A stretch of 64,000 bases of DNA from Treponema bryantii (GCF_900111035.1 NZ_FOFU01000002.1:558001-622000); one strand, 5' to 3'; numbered from the stretch's first letter, positions 34,636 through 43,699 are shown. A program made the numbers and translations. Notes: generated by a model not told the origin, from the letters alone.

Positions 34636-34704
34636 TTATGCAATAACAGCGGAGGTCGAAGAGTTAGCAATATCAAAATAAATCATAAATCTTTCTCAAC
34701 CTCC
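34636..34704 (-). other. Possible leader mini-frame with sequestered Shine-Dalgarno upstream of rsgA
   Basis: On the minus strand AAGGAGG (34700-34706) is followed after 13 nt by ATG 34686 and 16 codons (MIYFDIANSSTSAVIA, stop at 34636). GGAGGTTGA (34696-34704) can pair with TCGACCTCC (34651-34659) within the frame, hiding the Shine-Dalgarno sequence. The spacing is long, so translation is doubtful. Confidence 0.3.
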
Positions 34705-34760
34705 TTAAGTATTAAGTATATTTTTACACTATCACAAACGATAATTGTTGTTCAAGTATT

Positions 34761-35390
34761 TTACTCAGCAAAAATCTTCAAAAGCTCTGAAAAATTGTTT
34801 ACTGTATAATCCGGTTTGCTCTCCGCAGACATAGGAATCTGTAACGCACCAAAGCCCTGCTTAATCCAGACTGTTTTCATACCAAGAGATTTTGCCGGTG
34901 CTATATCATTATCAAGTCTGTCACCAACCATAAAAGCTTCTTCCGGTTTGCACTCTGCAGTTTTCAGTGCATATTCAAAAATCTGAACATCCGGCTTCAT
35001 CACCTTTACATCCCAGGATGAAATTACATACGAAAAATACTGAAGTATACCAAAGTTTTCCAAACGCTCTTTTAATCCATCAAGCTGATTTGCAATAACA
35101 CCAAGCTTATGATTTTTTGAAAGAACCTTTAAAACTTCAGGCACCTCTTCATAAAGAGTTTCCAGTTCAGAACGATACGGAGCAACCTCTTTAAAATTAA
35201 ATTTTTTTACCACTGTGCGATATTGCGGAAGCCAGGCAATAGTAGCTTTTCTGATTTCATGAAATAGATCAACTACAGAAAGTCCGAGCGCTTTTGCTTC
35301 TTCCGTTTCTACCTGTTCCTGACAGCGTTTCTCCCATACAGCATCTTCATTTACCAGTGTGTATCCTACATCAAAAAAAATAGTTTTCAT
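34761..35390 (-). CDS. HAD-superfamily hydrolase
   Basis: A 209-residue HAD protein with a helical cap. Motif I is FFDVGYTLV, where the second Asp of DxD is Gly, motif II lies near VIANQLDG, the motif III lysine in KVMKPD, and motif IV is VGDRLDNDI. The Asp nucleophile is kept; loss of the second Asp occurs in some phosphatase-like HAD members but weakens a phosphatase call. Its ATG overlaps the stop of the CPBP-protease gene by 4 nt. Confidence 0.82.
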   Translation of the reverse strand: MKTIFFDVGYTLVNEDAVWEKRCQEQVETEEAKALGLSVVDLFHEIRKATIAWLPQYRTVVKKFNFKEVAPYRSELETLYEEVPEVLKVLSKNHKLGVIANQLDGLKERLENFGILQYFSYVISSWDVKVMKPDVQIFEYALKTAECKPEEAFMVGDRLDNDIAPAKSLGMKTVWIKQGFGALQIPMSAESKPDYTVNNFSELLKIFAE

Positions 35391-36274
35391 TTCTTACATC
35401 CGTTTATCGTTTTACTATAGTATACAATGAAAACAATAATAAATGAAACAGTTTGTGCAATACTTATTCGAATAGTCTGCAACTGATCAATTTCAGAAAT
35501 ACTCACTACATGCAAGATATTGATTATCGTATTATTCACAAAATGATCTGCCATTCCTGCATAAAGCGAACCAGTTATTTTACTAAGCATTGCATATTTA
35601 AGCCCAATCAAAGTCGATGAACCTATCAAAATCAAAAGATTCATGATAAGCTGCATTCTATTACTGTCTCCGTCTGTAAAACTTCTGATTGGTCCTACAC
35701 AATGCCACAAGCCGAATAAGAGAGACGCAAATATAGCTGATGGCCAGAAAGAATATCGTCTTTCAAATAAGTTCTGAAATAGTCCCCGGAAAACGCCTTC
35801 TTCCATCACAACATTTATGATATTTCCAAAAATACAGATGATAAAGAAAATTGCTTCTGTATGATTTCCAAGATTTCCATTTACAGAGTAACTTGTTACA
35901 AAAAGTGACAGTTTATCAAACTCTCCAAGATTTTGAACAATAATGATTTCAACTGTGTAAGCTAAGAAATAACAGAACAGTCCAAGGAGAAATCCTCTTA
36001 AAAGGTTCTTAGAAAATTTGGAACGCAAAAATCCCATTTCTCCTGGGGTTATATAAAGAAAGCCCGCAGTTACAAACAAAACTATAATTCCTAAAAGCTT
36101 ATGAATAAAAGCTTCACCAAAAAACGTGGAATCTGTGCGGATTAAAAAGTATTCCAGAAATCTAAAGCAAAAGCAGATAAAATAAACAGTTAGAACATAA
36201 ATCCAGATCTTATTTTTATTTATATTTTTTTCCATATCTATTGTAACAATCTTCAAGCTGATTTTTGATACCAT
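35387..36274 (-). CDS. CPBP-family intramembrane protease
   Basis: A 295-residue integral membrane protein (282 if ATG 36235 is used) with about eight helices. MEEGVFRGLF (Glu158-Glu159, Arg163) and FGLWHC are the conserved motifs of CPBP/Abi (Rce1-like) glutamate proteases. Members process peptides or prenylated proteins, and several serve in bacteriocin immunity. It lies between the HAD and GNAT genes with a 4-nt overlap downstream. Confidence 0.82.
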   Translation of the reverse strand: MVSKISLKIVTIDMEKNINKNKIWIYVLTVYFICFCFRFLEYFLIRTDSTFFGEAFIHKLLGIIVLFVTAGFLYITPGEMGFLRSKFSKNLLRGFLLGLFCYFLAYTVEIIIVQNLGEFDKLSLFVTSYSVNGNLGNHTEAIFFIICIFGNIINVVMEEGVFRGLFQNLFERRYSFWPSAIFASLLFGLWHCVGPIRSFTDGDSNRMQLIMNLLILIGSSTLIGLKYAMLSKITGSLYAGMADHFVNNTIINILHVVSISEIDQLQTIRISIAQTVSFIIVFIVYYSKTINGCKK

Positions 36275-36288
36275 ACAGGCTTCATTTT

Positions 36289-36726
36289 CTAAAATAAATT
36301 TTTAATAAACCGCTTCTGATCCTTTTCTGAAACATATCCCAGATGTTCATAAAAACCATGAGCATTTGTTCTGTTAATTCCTGAATTAAGACGCATCATT
36401 TTTATTCCATTTTCTTTTGCCCAGTTTTCTGCTTCAAGAAGAAGCGCCTTTCCAACACCAAGTTTCTGAAATTCTTTTTTTACAGAAAGAGCCAGAATAT
36501 TTGCCATCGTTTCAAAATACAAAGTATCGTAATGTTCAACATGAATATATCCCGCAACTTTACCATCCAGTTCACAAACAAAAACAGCTTCGCGCTTTAA
36601 ATCTAAGTTTTGAATCTTTCGTTGCACAAGATTCAAATCACAATTATATCCAAGCCCCTCGACTGAAATCTCACAGATTGCCGGAGCATCTTCAATTGCC
36701 AATTTTCTGATTATCAGATCTTTCAT
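36289..36726 (-). CDS. GNAT-family N-acetyltransferase
   Basis: A compact 145-residue GNAT domain: LALSVKKEFQKLGVGKALLL (acetyl-CoA loop Q/RxxGxG), NRTNAHGFYEHLGY (C-terminal motif). It is four nucleotides downstream of the AlkX-like gene and so part of the same transcript. Confidence 0.88.
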   Translation of the reverse strand: MKDLIIRKLAIEDAPAICEISVEGLGYNCDLNLVQRKIQNLDLKREAVFVCELDGKVAGYIHVEHYDTLYFETMANILALSVKKEFQKLGVGKALLLEAENWAKENGIKMMRLNSGINRTNAHGFYEHLGYVSEKDQKRFIKNLF

Positions 36727-36730
36727 TCTA

Positions 36731-37939
36731 TCAATTCCTGTTTTTTAATTTTTCTTCAAGATATTTTTCATCCATCATTTCAACACCAAGGAAACGACTG
36801 AATCTACAGAAAGCTTCTTTTATTGCTTCAATCATTTTATCAGTTATTTCAATACCCGGTTCCCACCACCAGTTTTTTATTTGAGCCGGAGTTTTTCCTC
36901 TGTTCGGTTCCGGCTCAAACCGTGCAACAAACTGATTTTTATAAAGCACAGGAAGAACATAATAACCGAACTTTCGCTTTGCTGCTGGAGTATAAACTTC
37001 CCAGGTATATTCAAAATCAAAAAGCTCTTTTATCATTCCCCGGTCCCAGATAAGATTATCCAGTGGTGCAATGAATTGAGCCACAGAATTCCTTGCAGGT
37101 TTACCCAAAAGTTCTTCATCCTCTTTTCGGATATAAAAAGTTTCTTTTGATCCTTCAATTGCAATTTCCAGAAGCTCACCTTCATCAACAAGTTCACGAA
37201 GAAGCTGAGTGCGAAGTTTTGTATCTGAAACATAAAAGCCAAGCCAGGTGCCACCATTTTTATTCCACACCATTCCCACTGCACCAATTCTGCGCTTGAT
37301 ATACCATTTTGCAAAATCATGATCATCTTTAAATGGTTCTGCAGTTTTTAGAATTTTCTCTGGAAAAAGCTTTTCACTTAAATCATAAACCTTATGAGTT
37401 TTATTTTTTGAACTGATTCCAAGTTCCCCCGAATGATATAGATAATCAAGGGCAGCACTCGAAAGTTTTTTATGCCCCCAGGGACCAGAATCTACGTTAT
37501 TTCCAATATTAATTTTTGCAGCAGGAAGAGGACCATTTATTCGAATGAACTCTTTTATTTCATCAAGCAAATCTAACGCCTCGAGAGATTTCCTCCAGGT
37601 CAAAATGCCCTTTAACTGCTCTACTGTTTTCTGACGAATACGAGCCATTGAAGGATAATCTTCTGTTGGAATTATTGAAATCATCTTATCTGGTGAATCA
37701 TATAAAACCCGTTCTTTATAAAGTAAATCAAATAAAACATCCGAACGATAGTTAGCAACACGTGATTGCAAAACTAAATCTGCATTACGGCCGACAACAT
37801 CCAGAGGATCATACTGAATACAGCGAACTTTCTGCATGTATTCCACTACACCATTCGGACCTTTTAGTTTTCCATTACCATTCAGATTCTGATAGTTTAC
37901 GAGAAAATTTCTTGCTGTTTCTTTTTTTATTGTTTTCAT
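36731..37939 (-). CDS. AlkX/YcaQ-like DNA glycosylase (HTH_42 family)
   Basis: From ATG 37939 the protein has 402 residues. The segment VRCIQYDPLDVVGRNADLVL matches the winged-helix HTH_42 family; it contains the QxD form (Gln42, Asp44) that marks the YcaQ/AlkX subgroup, as opposed to QxQ in AlkZ. AlkX and AlkZ unhook interstrand crosslinks and remove alkylated purines; AlkZ protects a Streptomyces azinomycin producer. In this island such an enzyme could guard against DNA-alkylating antibiotics. Confidence 0.78.
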   Translation of the reverse strand: MKTIKKETARNFLVNYQNLNGNGKLKGPNGVVEYMQKVRCIQYDPLDVVGRNADLVLQSRVANYRSDVLFDLLYKERVLYDSPDKMISIIPTEDYPSMARIRQKTVEQLKGILTWRKSLEALDLLDEIKEFIRINGPLPAAKINIGNNVDSGPWGHKKLSSAALDYLYHSGELGISSKNKTHKVYDLSEKLFPEKILKTAEPFKDDHDFAKWYIKRRIGAVGMVWNKNGGTWLGFYVSDTKLRTQLLRELVDEGELLEIAIEGSKETFYIRKEDEELLGKPARNSVAQFIAPLDNLIWDRGMIKELFDFEYTWEVYTPAAKRKFGYYVLPVLYKNQFVARFEPEPNRGKTPAQIKNWWWEPGIEITDKMIEAIKEAFCRFSRFLGVEMMDEKYLEEKLKNRN

Positions 37940-38029
37940 TTTTTCTAATAATATATTACAGCATACCTGCAAAAAAGGATAAAAAAATTGCACGAATTGT
38001 AAAAATTCGTGCACAAAATGCTTCTGTTA

Positions 38030-38626
38030 TTAAAGTTTTCGCTTAAAAATATAAGTTTTATAATCTTCTTGTTCATCACTGAAAGGCTCATAAGTGTCTT
38101 CCTTCAAAAGTGTGAATCCATGCTTTATATACCACTGCCAGTTGCATTCACAATCTGTCCAAAGGTAAAGATTTTTCCAACCTTCAGCACGAAGTTTTTC
38201 ACAACACTTTTCAAGAATACTTGAACCTGCTCCTGGCTTTCGACTTATAAAAAGAGAAAGCTTTATATCATCATCCTGCATAAGGCTTAATGTTCGTTCG
38301 TCCATCAATGTGAGAAAAGTTTTACTCATACCAGAGGCAGTTTTCCATTCTTCCGGAAATCTTTGAGATTCCTTAGTAAACCATTTTTCAACATTACTGT
38401 AATCGCCCTTACGTGCAAAAAACGCTGCAGAATGAATCTCGCTTGGTTCTCCATCATCTACCAGCTGGAAACGATAATTATTTTCCCAAATATTATTTCT
38501 TACAATGTATTCAACATTAAAACGCTTAAACTCATCATTTCCAACTGGCGGAAACCACAAAGGCTCAACTACATCAACAATAAGAGGAAGATTATTAAAA
38601 TCAAAGGATTCAAGATGTGTACTCAT
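38030..38626 (-). CDS. GNAT-family acetyltransferase, atypical
   Basis: From ATG 38626 the protein has 198 residues. The C-terminal part (LSLFISRKPGAGSSILEKCC, LYLWTDCECNWQWYIKHGFT) has the acetyl-CoA loop and the final GNAT motif; the N-terminal 80 residues are less typical. It is the most upstream gene of the long minus-strand run. TATACT upstream on the minus strand may be its -10. Confidence 0.72.
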   Translation of the reverse strand: MSTHLESFDFNNLPLIVDVVEPLWFPPVGNDEFKRFNVEYIVRNNIWENNYRFQLVDDGEPSEIHSAAFFARKGDYSNVEKWFTKESQRFPEEWKTASGMSKTFLTLMDERTLSLMQDDDIKLSLFISRKPGAGSSILEKCCEKLRAEGWKNLYLWTDCECNWQWYIKHGFTLLKEDTYEPFSDEQEDYKTYIFKRKL

Positions 38627-38692
38627 AGAAGTTTCCCAATTATTTATATCCGTAGTATAGCACATTTATTAAGAAATGAATTTGTATCTTTT

Positions 38693-39165
38693 TTATTTTC
38701 CTGATTTCATCTCTTTCTTGTTTTCATACATTTTCTGATCTGCCCCCTTAAGAATTACAACAAACTCATCTCCACCAATTCTGAAAACTGGTGAATGAGA
38801 AAAAACAGAACATACAATTTCACAAAGTTTTTTAATTGCGTAGTTTCCTTCTTCATGCCCATAAAGTATCATTGATAACCTTTAGATTATTCAGATCTAT
38901 CATTGCAATTCCAAAGTTTATCAGATTACCCATATCAAGCTCATATTCCATTTTTCGTATTGTTCTGTCATAAGCAGTTTTATTTCTGATTCCTGTAAGA
39001 GAATTCTGATTTGCAAGCTCTGTCATATGAGTAGCATGCTGTTTCATAATTTCTGCATTTCTTTCTGCAAGAAGAATTCCCTCAACATAATCACGCATAT
39101 CAACAGCCAATAGTAATACTATGCCACATTGGTTTTTCAGCTGTGCTCTTTTCAATCAGCTTCAT
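38693..39165 (-). pseudogene. Frameshifted GGDEF-domain (diguanylate cyclase) gene
   Basis: The reading frame from about 39155 encodes NQNSLTGIRNKTAYDRTIRK and IAMIDLNNLKVIND, the first half of a GGDEF domain, then breaks at an extra T in a TTT run near 38870. The next frame continues HEEGNYAIKKLCEIV, FRIGGDEFVVIL and ends at 38693. A second frameshift near 39110 splits off the first 20 codons (MKLIEKSTAEKPMWHSITIG). The sensor part is missing or very short. The active-site GGDEF is intact in sequence, but the gene cannot produce it. Confidence 0.8.
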
Positions 39166-39268
39166 AAAACTATCTCCATATAACAAGTTATTTAATTATA
39201 TCATGGAAAAATGGAATTTAAAATTTATTTGTTTTCCTTTATCATTAAGAGAAAATAAGGTTTTGATT

Positions 39269-40021
39269 ATGCTTATTGATTTTCATACACATTTAGATTT
39301 TTATAATCAAACAGATTTAGCTGCACAGCTAGCTGAATTTTCAGGAACAATTATTGCGGCCTCTGTCGATGAAAATAGTTTTTTGAAGAATTGTGAGATT
39401 GCGTCACATACACCAGATCACTGTCATATAATTCCTACCTTTGGAGTCCATCCAAATTACGCAGATGAAAATGTCACATTTCTTGATAATCCCGAAACGA
39501 AAAAACGATTTGAAAAATATCTTGAACAGTCTCCTTTAATCGGTGAAATTGGAATGGATTTTTGCTGGTCAAAATGTTCTGTTGAAAATCAGGAAAAAGT
39601 TTTAAGATATTTTTTAGAATACTGTAATAAAACTGCGAAGCCCTGCGTAATTCATACAAAAGCTGCTGAACAAAAGATATGTGATATTCTTTCTGATTAT
39701 CCAGATGCTCCTGCTGTAATTCACTGGTATGATGGACCAGAGAATATTTACAGAGAATTCTTACGTCGCGGTTATATGCAGACATTTGGTGTAGAAACTA
39801 TTCGGTCTGAACATTTACAGAAATTACTGAAAATGACTCCTCCAGAACTGCTGCTTGCTGAAACTGATAATCCTGATTCAGAGCCCTGGCTTGGTGGAAC
39901 CAGAAATGATGTTGGTTTGATTGAAAGGGTCTATAATGAAATTGCCGGACTTCTCGGTATGAGCCGTCCGGCTTTTGAAAAACTTATTGAAGAAAACTTC
40001 AATAGAATATTACCTAACTAA
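39269..40021 (+). CDS. TatD-family metal-dependent hydrolase
   Basis: ATG 39269, with AAGG 8 nt ahead, gives 250 residues. TatD landmarks: DFHTHLDF (His6, His8), IGEIGMDFCW with the metal Glu, CVIHTKAA, AVIHWYDGP and LLAETDNPDSEPW with the metal Asp. TatD proteins are 3'-5' exonucleases or D-aminoacyl-tRNA-type hydrolases. At 250 residues it is near normal length, though the proteins of the E. coli TatD type are slightly longer. Confidence 0.85.
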   Translation: MLIDFHTHLDFYNQTDLAAQLAEFSGTIIAASVDENSFLKNCEIASHTPDHCHIIPTFGVHPNYADENVTFLDNPETKKRFEKYLEQSPLIGEIGMDFCWSKCSVENQEKVLRYFLEYCNKTAKPCVIHTKAAEQKICDILSDYPDAPAVIHWYDGPENIYREFLRRGYMQTFGVETIRSEHLQKLLKMTPPELLLAETDNPDSEPWLGGTRNDVGLIERVYNEIAGLLGMSRPAFEKLIEENFNRILPN

Positions 40022-40036
40022 CGATAGTTAGACAAA

Positions 40037-41170
40037 CTAACAGTATTCACCCCACTCGCAGCCAATGTGTTTAGCTTCAATTTCATCTAGAAGTTTTGGC
40101 TTAGCAAACAGACGTTTTTTCCAGAGCTTTACAGTACCGCAGCCGGTTCCACCATTCCATAATCTGTTATGACGTTTCGCCCCATCTGGAGACTCATAGT
40201 TTACCAGAAGCATTTTTGATTTGTCGCATTCCACCTGAGTTTCCATGATAGCCTTTGTTGTTTCCTGACGGACATACCAGATAATTTTATCTTCAGTTTC
40301 CTTGCAATCAAACTTTGTACGGCAGAAAGTCCAGAATTTTGAGAAATTGAATTCATAGGATTTTCCTTCGTACCAGAAGTCACTCAGGAGTTTGCGATTA
40401 AGAGCGATTCCAAAAGCCTTTGGACGACCGCCACCGATATCGAATACAGAATCTTCGAGGCGTTTACCTGTTTGTTTACTTACTAGATCGCAAGAAGAAA
40501 GCCAGACCCACGGAGAAGTAAAATCTGCACCCCAGTTTTTATCAGCATAACCGAACGAACGTTCGTTAGTAATTATATATTTCTCGCCATTTGCGGTAAT
40601 ACTTCCTGAATAAAGAGATTTCATTCCTTCTGCATGCCAGTACATTTCAAAGGCTTTAAGTTTACGGAACAGTGAACCTGCACCGTAGCCTACATTAAAG
40701 GCAACCTTTTTATCTACATTTATATCCCACTGCATTGAGCCGGAATTACACATCCATTCAGGATGAGCTGCTGCGTCTTCCGGAGAAATCTCCACCTTAC
40801 CAATAAGGCGTGTTTCACAGGCAGAACAGTCTCCTGCTTTTACAAAATAGCCATTATCGTCGTGCCCAATATCCACATCTTTCAAGGCAATAAACTTATG
40901 AAGCTGTGTAGGATTATCACCCCACCAGCCGCACTTTAACATGAGATAACTTGGACGGCGACCTGCTTCACGATTTACGGGAAGCTGACCACATACCGGC
41001 TGATCCCCACCTAGTGCCGGATTACATGTAAAATATTCGATAAAGAACGCGCGTTCTTCTCCAGTCTTCTCATTAACAGCTGTAAAATTATGCCACCACC
41101 AGTCGTATCCTTTGCGGGCAAAACGGCCGTTGAGCATCCAATCATTTCTCTTCAAATCCGATTTGTTCAT
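40037..41170 (-). CDS. Tocopherol cyclase-like / lipocalin-like protein
   Basis: With ATG 41170 the protein has 377 residues, no signal peptide. The segments DWWWHNFTAVNEKTGEERAF, AFNVGYGAGSLFRKLKAFEM and FGYADKNWGADFTSPWVWLS resemble the tocopherol cyclase family (PF14249), which in non-photosynthetic bacteria is of unknown role. Tocopherol synthesis is not expected in a spirochaete, so a lipid-binding or hydratase-like function is more likely. It is divergent from birA with about 50 bp between the starts. Confidence 0.65.
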   Translation of the reverse strand: MNKSDLKRNDWMLNGRFARKGYDWWWHNFTAVNEKTGEERAFFIEYFTCNPALGGDQPVCGQLPVNREAGRRPSYLMLKCGWWGDNPTQLHKFIALKDVDIGHDDNGYFVKAGDCSACETRLIGKVEISPEDAAAHPEWMCNSGSMQWDINVDKKVAFNVGYGAGSLFRKLKAFEMYWHAEGMKSLYSGSITANGEKYIITNERSFGYADKNWGADFTSPWVWLSSCDLVSKQTGKRLEDSVFDIGGGRPKAFGIALNRKLLSDFWYEGKSYEFNFSKFWTFCRTKFDCKETEDKIIWYVRQETTKAIMETQVECDKSKMLLVNYESPDGAKRHNRLWNGGTGCGTVKLWKKRLFAKPKLLDEIEAKHIGCEWGEYC

Positions 41171-41221
41171 ATTTTTAAAGATAATATCAAATTGAAGAAA
41201 AGGCAATTTTATAGTATCACT

Positions 41222-42334
41222 ATGAATATGACTACGAAGGAAAAAGTTTTGAAATTGCTCGTGGATGCAAAGGGCCAGGCTGTTTCGGGAGAAACTCTCG
41301 CGGCTGAATGTGGTGTGAGCCGTGCTGCTGTCTGGAAAGCCGTAAATGCTTTGCGCGAAGCTGGCAATTCAATTGAAGGTACAACAAACGGCGGTTATGT
41401 TCTTTCTGATAATGATGTTTTTACCGCTGAACTTTTTAAGGAAACTTTTTCTTCACGTTTCCCAGAACTTTCTGATTGTCATATTGAATGCTTTAAGGAA
41501 ATTGATTCTACAAATACTTATGCAAAACGAATCCTTGCTGAATGCGGAAATCTTCGTGGACCAGACGGTAGCCTTACCGAAGCCGGCAAAAAATATCACT
41601 GCTCAGTAATTATTGCCGAAAGCCAGACTGCTGGTCGTGGTCGCTTAGGACGCACCTTTGTTTCTCCAGAAAAAACCGGTATTTATATTTCTGTGATATA
41701 TGCTCCAAAGGGTGGAATTACAAATCCTGCAAGGTTGACAGCGTGTGCGGCAGTAGCAATTTGCAGAGCGATTAAAAAAGTATTTGGTGATATTTCTGTA
41801 TTAACCGCAGACCCACAAATTAAATGGATCAATGATATTTTTGTTGAAGGTAAAAAAGTCTGCGGTATTCTTGCTGAAGGTGTTGCCAATTTTGAAAGCG
41901 GAATGATTGAATCAGCCGTTGTTGGAATGGGAATAAATATTAAAAAGAATAAGACTGCATTTGAAGGTGAACTGGCAGATGTTGTTGGTACGCTGGAAGA
42001 TGCTGTAACTCAGACATCTCCAGAAGCTGCAGGTTCAATTTCTAGAACTCGTGTCGCCGCAGAAATCGCCGGCCAGGTTCTTAAGATTTTTGAAGAAGAT
42101 GCTTCAAGTCCCGAAACACACAAAGCAATCATAAAAGAATATAAAGAAGCCTCGTTCCTGCTTGGCCGAGAACTTACAGTATACCCTCTGATTGGCGATG
42201 AAAAAACTGCTTACAAAGCTACAGCTACCGACATAGATGATAATGCAGGACTCATTGTCACTCTGGAAGACGGAACTATAAAGACACTGAACTCTGGAGA
42301 GGTTACGCTGAAGTCTTCTGCCGTATTGAAATAG
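41222..42334 (+). CDS. birA: Bifunctional biotin-protein ligase / biotin operon repressor
   Basis: ATG 41222 yields 370 residues: an N-terminal winged helix (SRAAVWKAVNALREAG), the ligase active loop GRGRLGRTFVSPEKTGIYIS and KWINDIFVEGKKVCGILAEG, and a C-terminal SH3-like domain (LTVYPLIGDEKTAYKATATD). It attaches biotin to acceptor proteins and, with the helix-turn-helix, represses the biotin transport genes. A matching operator stands before bioY. No Shine-Dalgarno sequence is visible; TATAGT ends 6 nt before the ATG. The 3' end overlaps bioN by 32 nt in convergent orientation. Confidence 0.93.
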   Translation: MNMTTKEKVLKLLVDAKGQAVSGETLAAECGVSRAAVWKAVNALREAGNSIEGTTNGGYVLSDNDVFTAELFKETFSSRFPELSDCHIECFKEIDSTNTYAKRILAECGNLRGPDGSLTEAGKKYHCSVIIAESQTAGRGRLGRTFVSPEKTGIYISVIYAPKGGITNPARLTACAAVAICRAIKKVFGDISVLTADPQIKWINDIFVEGKKVCGILAEGVANFESGMIESAVVGMGINIKKNKTAFEGELADVVGTLEDAVTQTSPEAAGSISRTRVAAEIAGQVLKIFEEDASSPETHKAIIKEYKEASFLLGRELTVYPLIGDEKTAYKATATDIDDNAGLIVTLEDGTIKTLNSGEVTLKSSAVLK

Positions 42335-42971
42335 CCCGTGCTGAATTATATGCCTGCTTCATACCAACAGAGAAGAATACTGGAAGCAGAACAATAAACA
42401 TTCGGAGAGATTTCTTCCCGCCGCGAGCTTTCCAGGCACGCTCTGCCTGCTGCCAGTTTTTTGAAACTTGCGGTATAAAGCAGATAAAAAGCGAAACTGC
42501 CTGCGCAACCGGAGTTTCTTTCTTTGCATGAAAAAGTCTACGAACTGCAAGCTCCATGCTTTCGAGTCCTTCGCGAATTTGTAATGAAGTTGAAGTTTTA
42601 AATACTATTGATGCACTCTGCATTACACAAAGCAATTTTAATAAAAGAATCCAGGTTTCTGTTTCATTTCGAATAAAGCCCGATATCTCCAGCTGACCCG
42701 ATGCCACGCTTCCAATCAGCTTTGCAAAGATCAAAAATACCGCATAGTATAATATAGCTTTTAGATCTCGCAGCTGTTCTCGAACAGAGAACTTCAATAC
42801 AAACGCAAGAATAACCTGCATAATACAAAGCCAGATTGTACAATAAAATGGCAGTTTAAACACCGCAACACTAACTACAGGGATCAAAAGAATCTTAATC
42901 CACGCAGGACAGCGGTGCAAAAATGAGGAACCAGGTTTGTAAGAAAAAGCGGTATCTTTTGTCATTCCCAT
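42303..42971 (-). CDS. bioN: ECF transporter T component of the biotin uptake system
   Basis: A 222-residue membrane protein with five or so helices and the EcfT signature RAWKARGGKKSL, a form of the Ala-Arg-Gly motif on the coupling helices that contacts the ATPases. It links BioY (substrate binding) to BioM (ATPase). It overlaps bioM by 10 nt at ATG 42971; ATG 42965, which forms an ATGA overlap, is an alternative start. Confidence 0.85.
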   Translation of the reverse strand: MGMTKDTAFSYKPGSSFLHRCPAWIKILLIPVVSVAVFKLPFYCTIWLCIMQVILAFVLKFSVREQLRDLKAILYYAVFLIFAKLIGSVASGQLEISGFIRNETETWILLLKLLCVMQSASIVFKTSTSLQIREGLESMELAVRRLFHAKKETPVAQAVSLFICFIPQVSKNWQQAERAWKARGGKKSLRMFIVLLPVFFSVGMKQAYNSARAISIRQKTSA

Positions 42972-43699
42972 ATTAGATCTTTCACTGATTTATAAGCAAC
43001 CAGCGGATTTCTGATATTCCATTCTTCGAGGTTTTGCTTTAGACCTTCTTCCGGAGTATCATCAAAAACTTTTTTACCACGGAATAAAACTACCAATCGG
43101 TCGGAAAGACCGAGGCATTTTTCTAACTCGTGTGACAGTATTACAACTGTTTTACCTTCTTCCTTAAGCTGGCGGACAAGTGCGTTTACCTGCTTAACTC
43201 CTCCAAAATCCAGGTTGGCATATGGCTCATCTAAAATAATTACTGGAAGCTTCATTGCGAGCATACAGGCAACGGCTAGTCGACGTTTTTCACCACCAGA
43301 TAAAAAGCGTGCCGGAAAATCAGCTTTGTCTGTAAGCCCTGTTTTTTCCAGAGCTTCACGTACAGCTGTCTGAACTTCTTCTTTTTTCCAACCAAGATTT
43401 TTCGGACCAAAGGCGATATCCTCTGCTGGGGTTTCACCAAGAATCTGAGTTTCAGCTTCCTGGAAGACGAGGCCGACCCGGCCTTCAACATGAACTCTGG
43501 AATCTGTTCCTGAGTTATCCGCATCCATCAGTCCGGCAATAATCTGCATCAGAACACTTTTACCTGATCCGTTTTCGCCGCCTACAACGACGCACTCACC
43601 CTCTCTGATTTCAAGGCTTACGTCATCTAAGGCTTTCTTTGGACCGGCAACAGTGCTGAATGTTTTTGATAAATGACTAATACTTATTTGAGTCTTCAT
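42962..43699 (-). CDS. bioM: ECF transporter ATPase of the biotin uptake system
   Basis: ATG 43699 within the bioY end gives 245 residues. Walker A GGENGSGKSVLMQIIAGLMD, Q-loop VGLVFQEAETQILGET, signature LSGGEKRRLAVA, Walker B VIILDEPYANLD and ILSHELEK are intact and of the CbiO/EcfA type. One ATPase gene only is present in the unit, as is usual for BioMNY, so the site pair must come from a homodimer or a partner coded elsewhere. Confidence 0.88.
   Translation of the reverse strand: MKTQISISHLSKTFSTVAGPKKALDDVSLEIREGECVVVGGENGSGKSVLMQIIAGLMDADNSGTDSRVHVEGRVGLVFQEAETQILGETPAEDIAFGPKNLGWKKEEVQTAVREALEKTGLTDKADFPARFLSGGEKRRLAVACMLAMKLPVIILDEPYANLDFGGVKQVNALVRQLKEEGKTVVILSHELEKCLGLSDRLVVLFRGKKVFDDTPEEGLKQNLEEWNIRNPLVAYKSVKDLIWE

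Noticed and set aside
1-39165. Prophage or integrative element
   Set aside because: No integrase, phage structural, replication or conjugation gene and no flanking tRNA could be found; the block is called an island only for its content.
40013-40036. Terminator after the TatD gene (CTAAC...GTTAG)
   Set aside because: The stem is only five base pairs, A/T-rich and lacks a T-run.
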